DNA of 64,000 nucleotides from Dioscorea cayenensis subsp. rotundata (lineage: Eukaryota > Streptophyta > Magnoliopsida > Dioscoreales > Dioscoreaceae). Below are positions 1 through 10,183 of this stretch, piece by piece. The stretch is from assembly GCF_009730915.1 (NCBI RefSeq), contig NC_052476.1, forward strand, positions 620,001 through 684,000, in the 5' to 3' direction. The translations under genes and the position numbers were made by a program. Under the pieces are notes generated by a model. That model searched no databases. It saw only the letters and a program-made list of their open reading frames with translations, and was not told where the DNA came from. Positions within the stretch are counted from its first letter, which is position 1. Each line of letters opens with the position of its first letter.

Positions 1-2023
1 TTCGCCACCTCTGTGTTGTCTCCAAGGAGATTTTTCTCAGCCAACCTAATCTCCTTGAGTTGGAAGCTCCCATCAACGTTTGCGGTACTTTTTTTTCCCC
101 ACAAATTTTCCTCCTTTTTTTTCCCTTTCCTATTTTTTCATTTAAATCTTATCTGATTTGATCAAAAAGCTAATTTTTTTCATTTATGATCATACACAAT
201 GTAGAATGCCCGTGAAGTGTTTGTTTAAATGCCACAATGAAAAGTAATGCTCGTGTTTGTATAAATACCGCAATGTAATATTACTTGAGTTGTTTTATTG
301 TGATGATGATGACGATAAAGGTGGTGGTAGAGTGGTGGTGGAATGCCCACATAATGCTTGTTTAAATGCCACAATGGAAAAGCATTGTTCTTGCTTTATA
401 TAAATGCTGCAAATGTTTAAGATAATGTTGATGATGTTATGATGGACTTGGAACAGGTGACATCCATGGACAGTACTCAGACCTTCTGCGGCTGTTTGAG
501 TACGGTGGGTTCCCTCCGGCATCAAACTATTTGTTCCTCGGGGACTATGTCGATCGTGGCAAGCAAAGCATTGAGACAATCTGCTTGCTCTTGGCTTACA
601 AAATCAAGTTCCCGGATAACTTCTTCCTTCTCCGAGGCAACCATGAATGTGCCTCCATCAATCGAATTTACGGGTTTTATGACGAGTGCAAGCGCCGGTT
701 CAGTGTGCGTCTGTGGAAGCTTTTTACTGATTGTTTTAATTGCTTGCCTGTGGCAGCAGTGATAGATGATAAGATACTCTGCATGCATGGAGGGTTGTCG
801 CCGGACTTGGATAATTTGGATAGGATAAGGGTGATAGAGAGGCCAGTTGACGTGCCGGACCAGGGATTGCTTTGTGATCTCCTGTGGTCTGATCCAGACA
901 GGGAGATTAGAGGGTGGGGTGAGAATGACCGTGGCGTGTCCTACACTTTTGGAGCTGATATGGTCACTGAGTTCTTGAACAAGCATGACCTTGATCTCAT
1001 TTGCCGTGCTCATCAGGTACTATCAATGCATGTTTTTATTCAATTTATTTATTTTTGATGAAAAATTGCAAAATGCATTCATGAGTGTCAGGTATGTTAG
1101 TATGTTACCTTATATGTCAATATCATAATAGGTTAATCTTGATATGTCTTAACATATAGGGAGGCATCCTCTTTTATAAATTGATATAATTTATATAGTT
1201 GTGTGTATCTACATAGGCAAGAAATCCTCCCTTCTAACCTCTATATAATGTATAGTTATTGAGGTAGAGGATTTAACAAAACGGGGATTAAAAGAAGCCA
1301 TTTTTAAAACTCATTTCAGTCATTTCCTATCTTTCCATTCATCTACTCAGACAGTATCAATGGACATGATAAAAACAGGGTTGTATGTGTGAAAAAACAA
1401 GATTTGCTAATCTTTATACAGTTGCATATAAATGAGTGTTATATGCCCAGTTGAGTAAAAGCAACTCTAGAGTGTTTGTGACTATATAGTAATGTAGATT
1501 TCAGTGAAATTTATTGCTTTCCATTCTTATTATGTACTTGCTATTGTTTGCCTGAAATAATGATTGTGGAAATATCCTCCAATAATTGATTCAATCACCA
1601 TGAGTTCTATTGTTTTTGTTCAGATTCCCAAGTGAAGGATAATTAATGTGTTTTTATGGAGGTATAAAACATCAAATCTCAAAGTAATCACATGAATGAC
1701 AGCACAATTAGAGAGTCTGCGTTGTAGAAGTAGCATTCATGTTGAAACACACCATTAAGTCTATAACTAATGTTGCTTAAGATGAACAAATAGATTGATG
1801 AGAAAGTGTGAAATTGTGCCTTTTTATTTTATTGGATCAGGTAGTAGAAGATGGATATGAATTCTTTGCTGATCGGCAGCTCGTGACCATATTTTCGGCT
1901 CCTAATTACTGTGGTGAGTTCAACAATGCCGGTGCACTAATGAGCGTCGACGCAAGCTTGCTTTGTTCTTTCCAGATCCTGAAGCCTTATAGAGGAAAAC
2001 CCCCAGGCCAGACTCCAGACTAG
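1..2023 (+). CDS. TOPP: Serine/threonine protein phosphatase PP1 catalytic subunit (5' end outside window)
   Basis: This is the catalytic subunit of type-1 phosphatase, a two-metal enzyme that removes phosphate from Ser/Thr in nucleus and cytosol and is steered by regulatory subunits. Exons are 1-84 (reading frame from base 3), 457-1016 and 1841-2023. Phases agree, giving 274 codons before TAG; about 40 N-terminal residues should lie upstream of the window. In order, the protein shows [66 protein letters not shown] and SAPNYCGEF, so all metal and phosphate ligands are present. PP1 is favoured over PP2A by the long CKRRF and [14 protein letters not shown] stretches. After the conserved SFQILKP the tail is only 11 residues (ends PPGQTPD), unlike the longer tails usual in plant TOPPs. 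Introns have GT-AG borders. Identity as PP1 is secure; the exact paralogue is not. Confidence 0.95.
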
Positions 2024-3378
2024 AAGAATTCATCACCCCTGAATTCAAATTCCTACTTGGAAACATGAGATATTGATATACTGATACTGCTGCTGTTGCT
2101 TCCCATTTGCTTGTTATGTTGCTGATTTTTTTTTTTCTAAAATTGCTGTTAATTTTACTTTTTGCCTTTTTTTTTCAGGTTAATTCATGATGTATTTATT
2201 TTGTTCCATAAGTGATTTGTCTTTGAATCTTTCTGTATATATGTAAAACATTAGATTCAATTTGAGTCCGTGAATGCATTCCATATTTCAAAAAGAATCA
2301 TGAAATAGTGTCCCGACTCCCTAATGCAACTTCGGAGGTGGACTTGAAAAGTATTTGGAATACTATTTTGGAATAAATAGTATTACCATTTCAAAATTTT
2401 ATTTTTTATTTCAGCAAGGTCTGGAAAATATTTTTCCCACCCCGCCCTGGCCCGAAATATTAAATATTTAATTTAAATATTATATATATTTTATAAATAT
2501 CTAAATAAAAATTAAAAAAAACCCATATATTTATTTATTTATTTAGCAATTTTATTAATAATTAAATAAACATTTGTATAAAAATTTAATAAAATTCTAT
2601 ATTTATATTAATTATATTGCATTTTTTAAATTTTTTAAAATTATATATATAATTTATTGGTGATTGTATTTGTTGTTATTTTATGTTAAGTCGTATTTGT
2701 AAATGAGTTTCTCAAATATTTAAAATTTTTATGGTATTTTTAACAAATATTTTATAAAATTTATTTTAATAATAATATTTTAATTTATTAATCCAGGCCG
2801 GGAATCCCAGAACCCGAAAAACCCCCGAGGGAACGGGGATAGGAAAAAAAATTCCCCGTATTTGGATTCGAGACCTGGTTCGGAGATGGGAGTATAATTT
2901 CGAGGTTGAAAAATGTATCCCTCGGTAAATCCTCACCCTGTTGACATCTTTAAGCAAAATGTATGTTGTGCTCCATCAACCAAATCAATAATTGTATTAG
3001 TAGACTTGACTAAACATAAAGAAAAATTAAGAAGTAAGATTGTTTAGATAATTATACCTTTATTTATCTTTTCATTTAGGATGTGCAAAATAACTAATAC
3101 TTGTATATATATATATATATATAGGGGGGCTGATGTTCTTGTGGACAGTTGGATTTCAGTCCAACAGATTTGAGATATGAATGAATAGTAATTACTATAC
3201 TTATAACATGCCCACAGTGAAATGGATGATGTATAATATTTTAATATGAATTGTTCAATCAATTTCAACATAATAACTTAAATCACAATCATCCTATCTC
3301 TAAAAAAAAAAAATTATGACTACGCCTCTATATTGCCCTCTCCCCTTTTATTTTTTAAAAAATCGGATGAACCAAATA

Positions 3379-3437
<59 letters not shown>

Positions 3438-3915
3438 TTTTTTTAAGGTAAACCTCAAAAATTTTGATTTTAATTCTTCTAGCAAACTTTACATCTTCTT
3501 TCTTGTTTCGCCACCAGATAAGCTACAACAAATGGTTTGTGTTAAAAATGAATTGTAACAAGTCATTGGAAGATTATTAACATGTATAAATTTGTTAGTT
3601 TCAAATAGTGTAATTTTTATAAGATAATTTTTACTCGTACAATACTAGTTTATATTATTAATTTTATTTAATAATACAATCAAGTAAACTAATACGAAAA
3701 ATAAATTTTTATAAAAACATAAAAATATGAATTTGGAAAATAAAATAAAATGTTATAATAATTTTTTACTAATCAAACATGGTTTTTTTAAATTGACAAT
3801 AAAACAAAAACAAAAACAAAAAACAAAAATGACTCCAAATGAGCCTTTAGGGGTTTTGCCTAGGTATGTTTTTTATTAGTTCGAATGATATGTTCCTTCC
3901 CACGTTCATGTTGAC

Positions 3916-3947
<32 letters not shown>

Positions 3948-4276
3948 TTATAGAAATGATAAATGATATTAATGTTACACAAGATGGGTGCCAAGGCTAC
4001 AGTAGTATAAGCCACCCCTAAAAATTTCTTAAAGGGGATCATTCTGGGAGAGTGGACCTGAGATGGGGAAAATATCACAATCCTGAAATCATGGATTAAC
4101 ATCAGTTTATAATAGTTTTGGTATTTATTTAATAAAAAATCGATATAATGGAAAATTGGATGGATTTTTATCCCTGCGTTCGGGAGCCGTTCACTGGAGT
4201 TGAATCTTTGGATTTCTTGTGGATTTGGCCACGAAAGTTGGTGTTTTTTCGGCCATTTCTGCTGTTGTGAACGAGA
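2024..4276. other. AT-rich intergenic DNA with microsatellites and a weak repeat-like block
   Basis: No credible gene. It holds the 3' UTR of the PP1 gene, a TA run at about 3104-3122, a long TA microsatellite at 3382-3434 and a TTA run at 3915-3947. Between about 2290 and 2955 an AT-rich core sits between two GC-rich patches (about 2436-2455 with CCCGCCCTGGCCCG, and 2792-2950 with CCAGGCCGGG and CCCCGAGGGAACGGGG). This resembles a non-autonomous DNA element, but I could not define ends or a target duplication. From 3985 to 4276 nothing is recognised. Confidence 0.5.
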
Positions 4277-4279
4277 TTT

Positions 4280-4860
4280 GGTTGTCAAGATCGGATTTTG
4301 GAGCACAGGTTGCGATTTATGGTAGGATTTGCTGCTTTTTTGGTTGTCAATATCGGATTTTGAAGCACAGGTTGCGATTTATGGTAGGATTTGCTAACTT
4401 TTTGGTTGTCAATATCGGATTTTGGAGCACAAGTTGCTATTTATGGTAGGATTTGTTGCCTTTTTAGTTGTCAATATCGGATTTTGGAGCACAGGTTGCT
4501 ATTTATGGTAGGATTTGCGGCCTTTTTGGTTGTCAATATCAGATTTTGGAGCACATGTTGCGATTTATGGTAGGATTTGCTCCCTTTTTGGTTGTCAATA
4601 TCGGATTTTGGAGCACAGGTTGCGATTTATGGTAGGATTTGCTGCCTTTTGGTTGTCAATATCGGATTTCTGAGCACAAGTTGCTATTTATGGTAGGATT
4701 TGCTGCCTTTTTGGTTGTCAATATCAGATTTTGAAGCATAGGTTGCGATTTATGGTAGGATTTGCTGCCTTTTTGGTTGTCAAGATCGGAATTTTGGATC
4801 ACGCGTTGCGATTTATGGTAGGATTTGCTGCCTTTTTGATTGTCAATATCGGATTTTGGT
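4280..4860. repeat. 62-bp tandem minisatellite, about 9.5 copies
   Basis: The anchor GGTTGTCAA recurs at 4280, 4342, 4404, 4466, 4528, 4590, 4651, 4713, 4775 and 4838, so spacing is 62, 62, 62, 62, 62, 61, 62, 62 and 63 bp. Each unit also carries ATCGGATTTTGGAGCACA and ATTTATGGTAGGATTTGC. Copies differ by a few substitutions and one-base indels. Because 62 is not a multiple of three, open frames across the array rotate from copy to copy, and the short ORFs seen on both strands are best treated as by-products. The array lies just upstream of a gene fragment and a dead retrotransposon. Confidence 0.93.
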
Positions 4861-5327
4861 GCCCTTTGTTTTCTCTTTGGGATTTTATGTAAATTGTCCA
4901 ATATATTGTAGCGCGGTTTTGTGCGAGGAGTTGGGCTGCATGCAGGCGAAAGGAGGAGAGTAATTATCCCTTCCTGGAGCTTTCTGTGATTGTTATTGAT
5001 GATTTGCTGTGGGAGTGGAAGTAGCCAATGTTTGTATCCTAATTTGGGTAAACGTATCTAATTATGTGCTTTTGCATGATCTTATCTGATAATTCCAACA
5101 AACCTATTCTTTTTTTTTTATGACTACTAGTATTTTCTTTTCTTGGTATTACACTTGTAAGTTAATAAGATGGATACTTTATATTACGATGATAGTTCAT
5201 AGTAGCATGAATGCATAAATCCTACCCTTGCCCGGACTTAGAATCTGAATCCAATTTACCCCTCCTTGTTCTACTCTTTGACAGAGATCTGAGTTACACT
5301 CTGTGTTTGCTTAGTATGCTTCAGCAG

Positions 5328-5570
5328 CCAATGTTATTGTTAAACATGGAGACTGATAGAGAATATGCTGCTTTAAATGAAGGTATGCAATATGCTATTG
5401 AACATGTCCGAGCGTCCAAATTCTTCAAGGATCTCATCATTCAAATTCAAGAAAACACTGAGATGGTTTCGAATTTCAAATGAGCCCCTCTGGTTGTGTA
5501 TGGACTTGGCAGCCTCCAATATAACCACGCCGTAAAATTCCATCTATCTCATCATTCAAATTCAAGAAAA
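5328..5570 (+). pseudogene. SRR1: SRR1-like gene fragment, interrupted
   Basis: A short + strand stretch resembles the SRR1 family (Sensitivity to Red light Reduced 1, a nuclear/cytoplasmic protein acting in phytochrome B and clock signalling). Residues read from about 5338 include REYAALNEG, ASKFFKDLIIQIQE and, after an in-frame TGA at 5481-5483, VVYGLGSLQYNHAVKFHL. The last matches the family block usually written (M)VxYGxGSxxxxxxxxxQL. After HL the frame runs into a duplicated 66-bp segment and then into the gypsy element, so the rest of the domain is missing. A GTATG at 5383 looks like a lost or unused donor. The 460 bp between the minisatellite and this fragment shows nothing recognisable. 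Assignment rests on memory of the family pattern, hence moderate confidence. Confidence 0.55.
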
Positions 5571-5611
5571 CACTGAGATGGTTTCGAATTTCAAAGGAGC
5601 CCCTCTGGTTG
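5431..5611. repeat. 66-bp direct duplication at the SRR1-like/gypsy junction
   Basis: Bases 5431-5496 and 5546-5611 are the same 66 bp with one difference: T at 5481 (giving TGA) versus G at the matching place in the second copy (giving GGA). The copies are offset by 115 bp, and the second ends exactly where the retrotransposon sequence begins. The near identity implies a recent event, most simply a templated repair or filler-DNA duplication formed when the element was truncated or joined here. Confidence 0.9.
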
Positions 5612-8600
5612 ATAAGGAGTCATTTTTATTGTAGAATGGTGTGAAGTATTGTACCAATATTCTGCAAGGCTCAACCATTTCATCCATTCTTTTGGAAGGT
5701 CACATGTCGTGCACCTCAAATAAGTCTCTAGGGACCTATTCACAACTTCACTTTGCCCATCTGTTTGGGGGTGATATGCTGTGGATAAGTGGAGTGATAC
5801 CCCTTGGAGTTTAAAGAATTCCTGACAAAAGTTGCTTGTGAATACCGGATCCCTGTCAGAAACTATGGTTTGTGGGAGACCATGCAACTTGTATACATTT
5901 TTTAGGAAAGCTTCTGCAACTTCTTTAGCTGTGTAGGGGTGAGCTAATCCAACAAAATGTGCGAACTTGGTGAGTCTATCAACAACCACCATCACAACTA
6001 TTTTTCCCTCGGACTTAGGCAGTCCTTCTACGAAATCCATGGTTAAATCAGTGAAAATTCCTGTGGGTGGGGGCAATGGCTGTAGGGTACCAGGTGAAGC
6101 CACATTCTCATACTTATTCTGTTGGCAGTTCAAGCACTTCCTTATATAGTCTCTTACTGAGCTCCAAATACCCTTCCAATATAAGATTCCTGCAATTCTC
6201 TTCCCAGTAACGGCTACTCCCGAATGCCCACCCATTGCGGAATCATGATACAGTTCCAGGACCTTATTCTTAAGAGCATCAGAATTGCCTACCACTAGTT
6301 TTCCTTTTCTCCTCAACTCCCCCTTTTCCCAACTGTAATTCGGATGTGAAGAAGGGTCTTTGATCATCTCTGCAATGATTTTTCTCAAGGTTGAATCTTC
6401 TTCCCAAGATGATTTAATGGCTGCCAATAGTTGATCAGGAATTATGTACCCGAGAATTGCAACAACAGTCATGCCATCGGACCTAGAGAGAGCATCTGCC
6501 ACCAGATTTTCAGCTCCCCTTTTGTATTGAATCTCAAAATTGAAATGTTGCATTTTGATTAACCATACCTGTTGAGTAGGGGTGGTCAGTCTTTGTTCAA
6601 TCAAATATTTTAAGCTCATATGATCAGTCTTGATGATGAAGAAATCATTTAACAAGTAGTGTTCCCACTGTTTCACGGCAAAAAGAATTGCTAACAGTTC
6701 CTTTTCATAGGTTGACAATAACTGCTTGCTACTTGATAAAGCCTTGCTAATAAAAGCTATAGGGTGCCCTTCTTGCATTAGGACTGCCCCTATTCCCCCA
6801 CCTGAGGCATCAGTTTCTACAATAAAGGTCTTGGAAAAATCCAGTAGCTTGAGCACGGGTGCAGTGATCATTTTCTGCTTGAGCTTATCAAATGAATCTT
6901 GTGCATCTTGAGTCCAATTGAAGTTTTTTTTTTAGCAGGCTATTAAGAGGTTTTGCAATCTTACTGTAATCTTGTACAAACCTTCTGAAGTATCCCGTCA
7001 GGCCTAGGAATCCCTTCAACTGCTTTACATTGATTGGTGTCGGCCACTGTTTCACTGTAATAATTTTCCTTGGATCTGTCCGTACTCCCTTTGCAGAAAT
7101 TATGTGACCCAAATACTCAATGTTATTCATACCAACCTGGCATTTACTGGCCTTTGCAAACAACTGATGTTGTTTCATTAAATTCAATACCTCTTGCAAG
7201 TGATGAAGGTGCTCCTCTCTGGTTTTGCTGTATACCAATATGTCATCAAAGAAAACCAATACTGATTTCCTCAAAAGTGGCCTGAAAATAGTATTCATTA
7301 GAGATTAGAAAGTGGAGGGGGCATTTGTTAGGCCGAAAGGCATAACAATAAATTCATAGTGGCCCGAGTGTGTCTTGAAGGCTGTTTTTGCAATGTCTTC
7401 CTCCCTCATCCTTATTTGCAAATATCCAGACCTCAAGTCAATTTTAGAAAAAACTGCAGCACCCCCCAACTCCTCTAGCAATTCTTCTATCAAGGGAATT
7501 GGGAACTTGTCCTTAACAGTCATTTTATTCAAGCCTCTGTAATCTATGCATAACCTCCAGTAATTATCCTTTTTCTTGACAAGTACTACAGGGCTAGCAA
7601 AAGGACTTGAGCTTGTTCTAATCACTCCTGCCTTCAACATGTCTGCAATCATTGTTTAAATAGCATTTTTCTAAATTGATGCATATCTATAAGGTCTGCA
7701 ATTAATAGGTTGAGCATCTGGTTTCAAAATGATTTTATGGTCAAACTCCCTATGAGGAGGAAGTCCTTGGGGCTCCTGGAAGATATCTTCATACTGCTGC
7801 AACAATCTGATCATTTCTGGCCATTGATATTCACACATTACTTCCTGCCATGTAGAGTTACTGGTTCTCTGGAACCTTTTCACATCCTTCACACTAATAA
7901 CATTAACATTATGCTTCTGGTTAAAATGACTCCCCACCAATAAATATGGCTTCCCATTCAACAGAAACTGCATAGTTAAGTGTGTGAAGTTCCAACTTAT
8001 GGTACCTAATGTCTTAAGCCATTGAATGCCCAATATGATGTCATAACTCTCCATTGGCAACAAAAATACCTCATATTGAAACTCCTGTTGATTCATAGTC
8101 CATTTAAAATCTGGGCACATTGCAGAACATCTCATCTCTTGACCATTGGCTACCTCCACCCAAATGCCCGGTACATCCACAATTTTACAACCTAGGTGCC
8201 TGGCCAACCATTCACTAATAAAGTTATGGGTGCTTCCGGTGTCAACTAGGATACACAGTCCCTTCCTTCCATATTTTCCTCTGATCATCATAGTCTTGTT
8301 GTCTCCCGTACCCCATAGAGCATTTGCAGATATCTGACCCACAGGAATTTTATCAACTTCTTCATCTTCAACAGCCTCTGCTTCAACTACCTCTTCTTCC
8401 TCTTGATCATCCAACACCTCCCTGATTTGCATTACATATATCTGCTTCCTCTTACATCTATGACCGGGAGCGTACCTTTCATCACACCAGTAGCATAGGT
8501 TTCTTGCTCTTTTATCATCCATTTCCTTGCTTGAAATATACCCCATAGGTCTTTTGGACCCTTGATCGGGTTTAGCTGCATTCCAATTCGGTTTTTGGTA

Positions 8601-9431
8601 TGTGCCCCCTCTTTGGTTGCCCAGAGAAGTGGTGACTGTGAGAGGCTTGCTGTAAGGTCCCCTGGGAGGACTAGACATAGATTTAGACATCGGCCATGGT
8701 CTGTTCTGGATAGCTGCAACAGTTATTTCTTGCATTCGAGCTAGGGAATAAGCTTCTGCCTATGTACTTGGCCTCAACATCTGAATAGGCATCTGAATCT
8801 CATTCTGTAGTCCTGATAGAAAAAGACTAAGAGCTTGAGTTTCAGAAATACCTGCTTTGGGGTATAATTCGTCAAATGCATCATGGTACTCTTGCAAGGA
8901 TCTCTCTTGCTTCAAGTTTCTCAATTCCGCCAAAGGATCATCATATGCACGGGCTCCGAACCTTGCCGTCAACGCCTTCGCATACTTTTCCCAGTTCAAG
9001 TAAGCTTCTGAGCCCTTTGCCTTAACATATCCCTGGTGCCATAGAATGGCTCTTCCCTCCAAGTGCAAAGCCGCAACCTTGATCCGATTTTCAACACTGA
9101 TTCCGCCTACCTCGAAGAAGTACTCGGCCCTTAGCAGCCATCCCTCTAGACATTCTCCCTGGAATCTAGGAAAATCTAGCTTCGTCGATGCACCCCAAGG
9201 ATTCGCGACACCCCCAGAGTTCTCCCCTCTTTCTTCACTGTTAATGCCCTCTTCGTTCCTTCGATCTACGGACCCTCCCACTTCTCCCCGTGGCTGAGCC
9301 ACTCCCACGATAAGCGCCCTCAATTCGGCCACCATCTCCTGTAGCTTCGCCTCTTGACGTCATTCCGACTCAATCACCATTGTTGTTATCTCCTTGCGCC
9401 ATTCCTGAGATCTTGTCTCTATCCCTGCCAT
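5612..9431 (-). pseudogene. Decayed gag-pol of the gypsy element
   Basis: The frame starts at an ATG at 9431-9429, 20 bp inside the primer-binding site. Recognisable parts are a retrotransposon gag domain (about 9200-8760), a CCHC knuckle (CYWCDERYAPGHRC, near 8480), an aspartic protease (LVDTGSTHNF, near 8235), reverse transcriptase ([17 protein letters not shown]), RNase H (VETDASGGGIGAVL) and integrase (HH-CC finger; DFVEGLP, SDRDPVF, HPQTDGQSE). The frame is broken by an early TGA near 9361, a TAG at 8760-8762, two stops near 7645-7672, a TAG near 7305 and a frame change in an A-run near 6930. Several stops look like C-to-T changes, the usual decay of methylated elements. No active protein can be expected. 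Confidence 0.9.
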
Positions 9432-9450
9432 GGTGAAACCCCTCAACCTT

Positions 9451-9461
9451 CTCTGATACCA
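9451..9461 (-). other. Primer-binding site complementary to initiator tRNA-Met
   Basis: On the minus strand TGGTATCAGAG lies two bases after the LTR end. This is the canonical plant retrotransposon site complementary to the 3' end of initiator methionine tRNA, where minus-strand synthesis starts. Confidence 0.9.
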
Positions 9462-9463
9462 AT

Positions 9464-9729
9464 TGATGGAAGCGTTCTGCCGATTGCTGTAACCCTAGCT
9501 GGTCCCCTGAAAAGGAAAGAAGAAGACAAGGAAAATTTGGAGAAGGATATCAATATGGTTACTGAACTTCTCACTTAGTCATAGCATAGTTTCCACATAG
9601 GGTACAAACATTGATATATATATATATATATCAAGAGAATTGACCAACTGTAGATAAAGAAGACCAAAACCCTGGCCAGCTGTCTTCCACTTCGGATGCT
9701 TGTCTCTAACCTTCTAACAGTTCGCATCA
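9464..9729 (-). repeat. 5' LTR of the gypsy element (266 bp)
   Basis: On the minus strand the segment begins TGATGCGAAC and ends CTTCCATCA, giving the TG...CA ends and the short terminal inversion TGATG/CATCA expected of LTRs. It directly precedes the primer-binding site. A TA-rich run at 9615-9632 could serve as its TATA region. At 266 bp it is short for a gypsy LTR. The outer edge at 9729 is inferred from the termini only, because no second LTR is available for comparison. Confidence 0.75.
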
Positions 9730-9852
9730 GTGATTGATGAGATGCAATTGGAGAAGGATTTCAGATCGAATTGAATCAATGGAAGCCAACCGATCGGAGG
9801 AGAGGGATCGAGAGGGAAGAGCTTGACCACGGACGGAGGCGGAGAAAGAGAT

Positions 9853-10177
9853 AGGGCTTGTTTGGATTATCATATAAAAAAAAGTGTTTTTTTTAGTTTA
9901 GTAGAAGTGATTCCGGAAAAAAGTCATTCTCCAGAGTAAGTTTAGCATTTTTTGCCTTTTATGTTTGGATTAGCTTCTTGTAGAAGCGAGTGTAAAAATA
10001 AAGTTAAAAAGCTGTTTTTCAAAAAGCCGGGTCATGACCGGTTTTTGAAAAATGTTTTCAACTTTTTTACGACTTTCACTGAAAGCTCAATATAAACAAC
10101 TTTTTTTGAATCCAGAAATACTTAATTTGTTAAAAAGCATTTTTGGGCTTTAAAAAAGTCAATCCAAACACCCCCAT
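9853..10177. mobile_element. MITE (about 325 bp) with terminal inverted repeats
   Basis: The left end reads AGGGCTTGTTTGGATT and the right end AATCCAAACACCCCCAT, whose complement GGGGGTGTTTGGATT mirrors the left end. AGAGAT occurs directly outside both ends (9847-9852 and 10178-10183) and is a plausible target duplication. The interior is AT-rich and non-coding, with an internal near-palindrome around CCGGGTCATGACCGG. The GTTTGGATT ends are typical of hAT-like MITEs common near plant genes. It splits a CT/GA-rich stretch (9780-9852 and 10184-10200). Confidence 0.8.
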
Positions 10178-10183
10178 AGAGAT

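Larger units (their letters stand above)
5612..9729 (-). mobile_element. Truncated Ty3/gypsy LTR retrotransposon (5' LTR to integrase; 3' end lost)
   Basis: Reading on the minus strand the order is 5' LTR (9729-9464), primer-binding site, gag, zinc knuckle, protease, reverse transcriptase, RNase H and integrase. That order (RT before integrase) defines Ty3/gypsy. It stops abruptly at 5612 in the integrase region, so any C-terminal integrase tail, polypurine tract and 3' LTR are absent. A second LTR was not found in the window. The bases after the LTR on the + strand are GTGAT, a possible half of a 5-bp target duplication whose partner was lost. Lineage within gypsy is not assigned. Confidence 0.92.

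Noticed and set aside
4219-4901. ORFs of 60-81 codons across the minisatellite
   Set aside because: The 62-bp period rotates the frame; the peptides are only repeats of the unit and appear on both strands.
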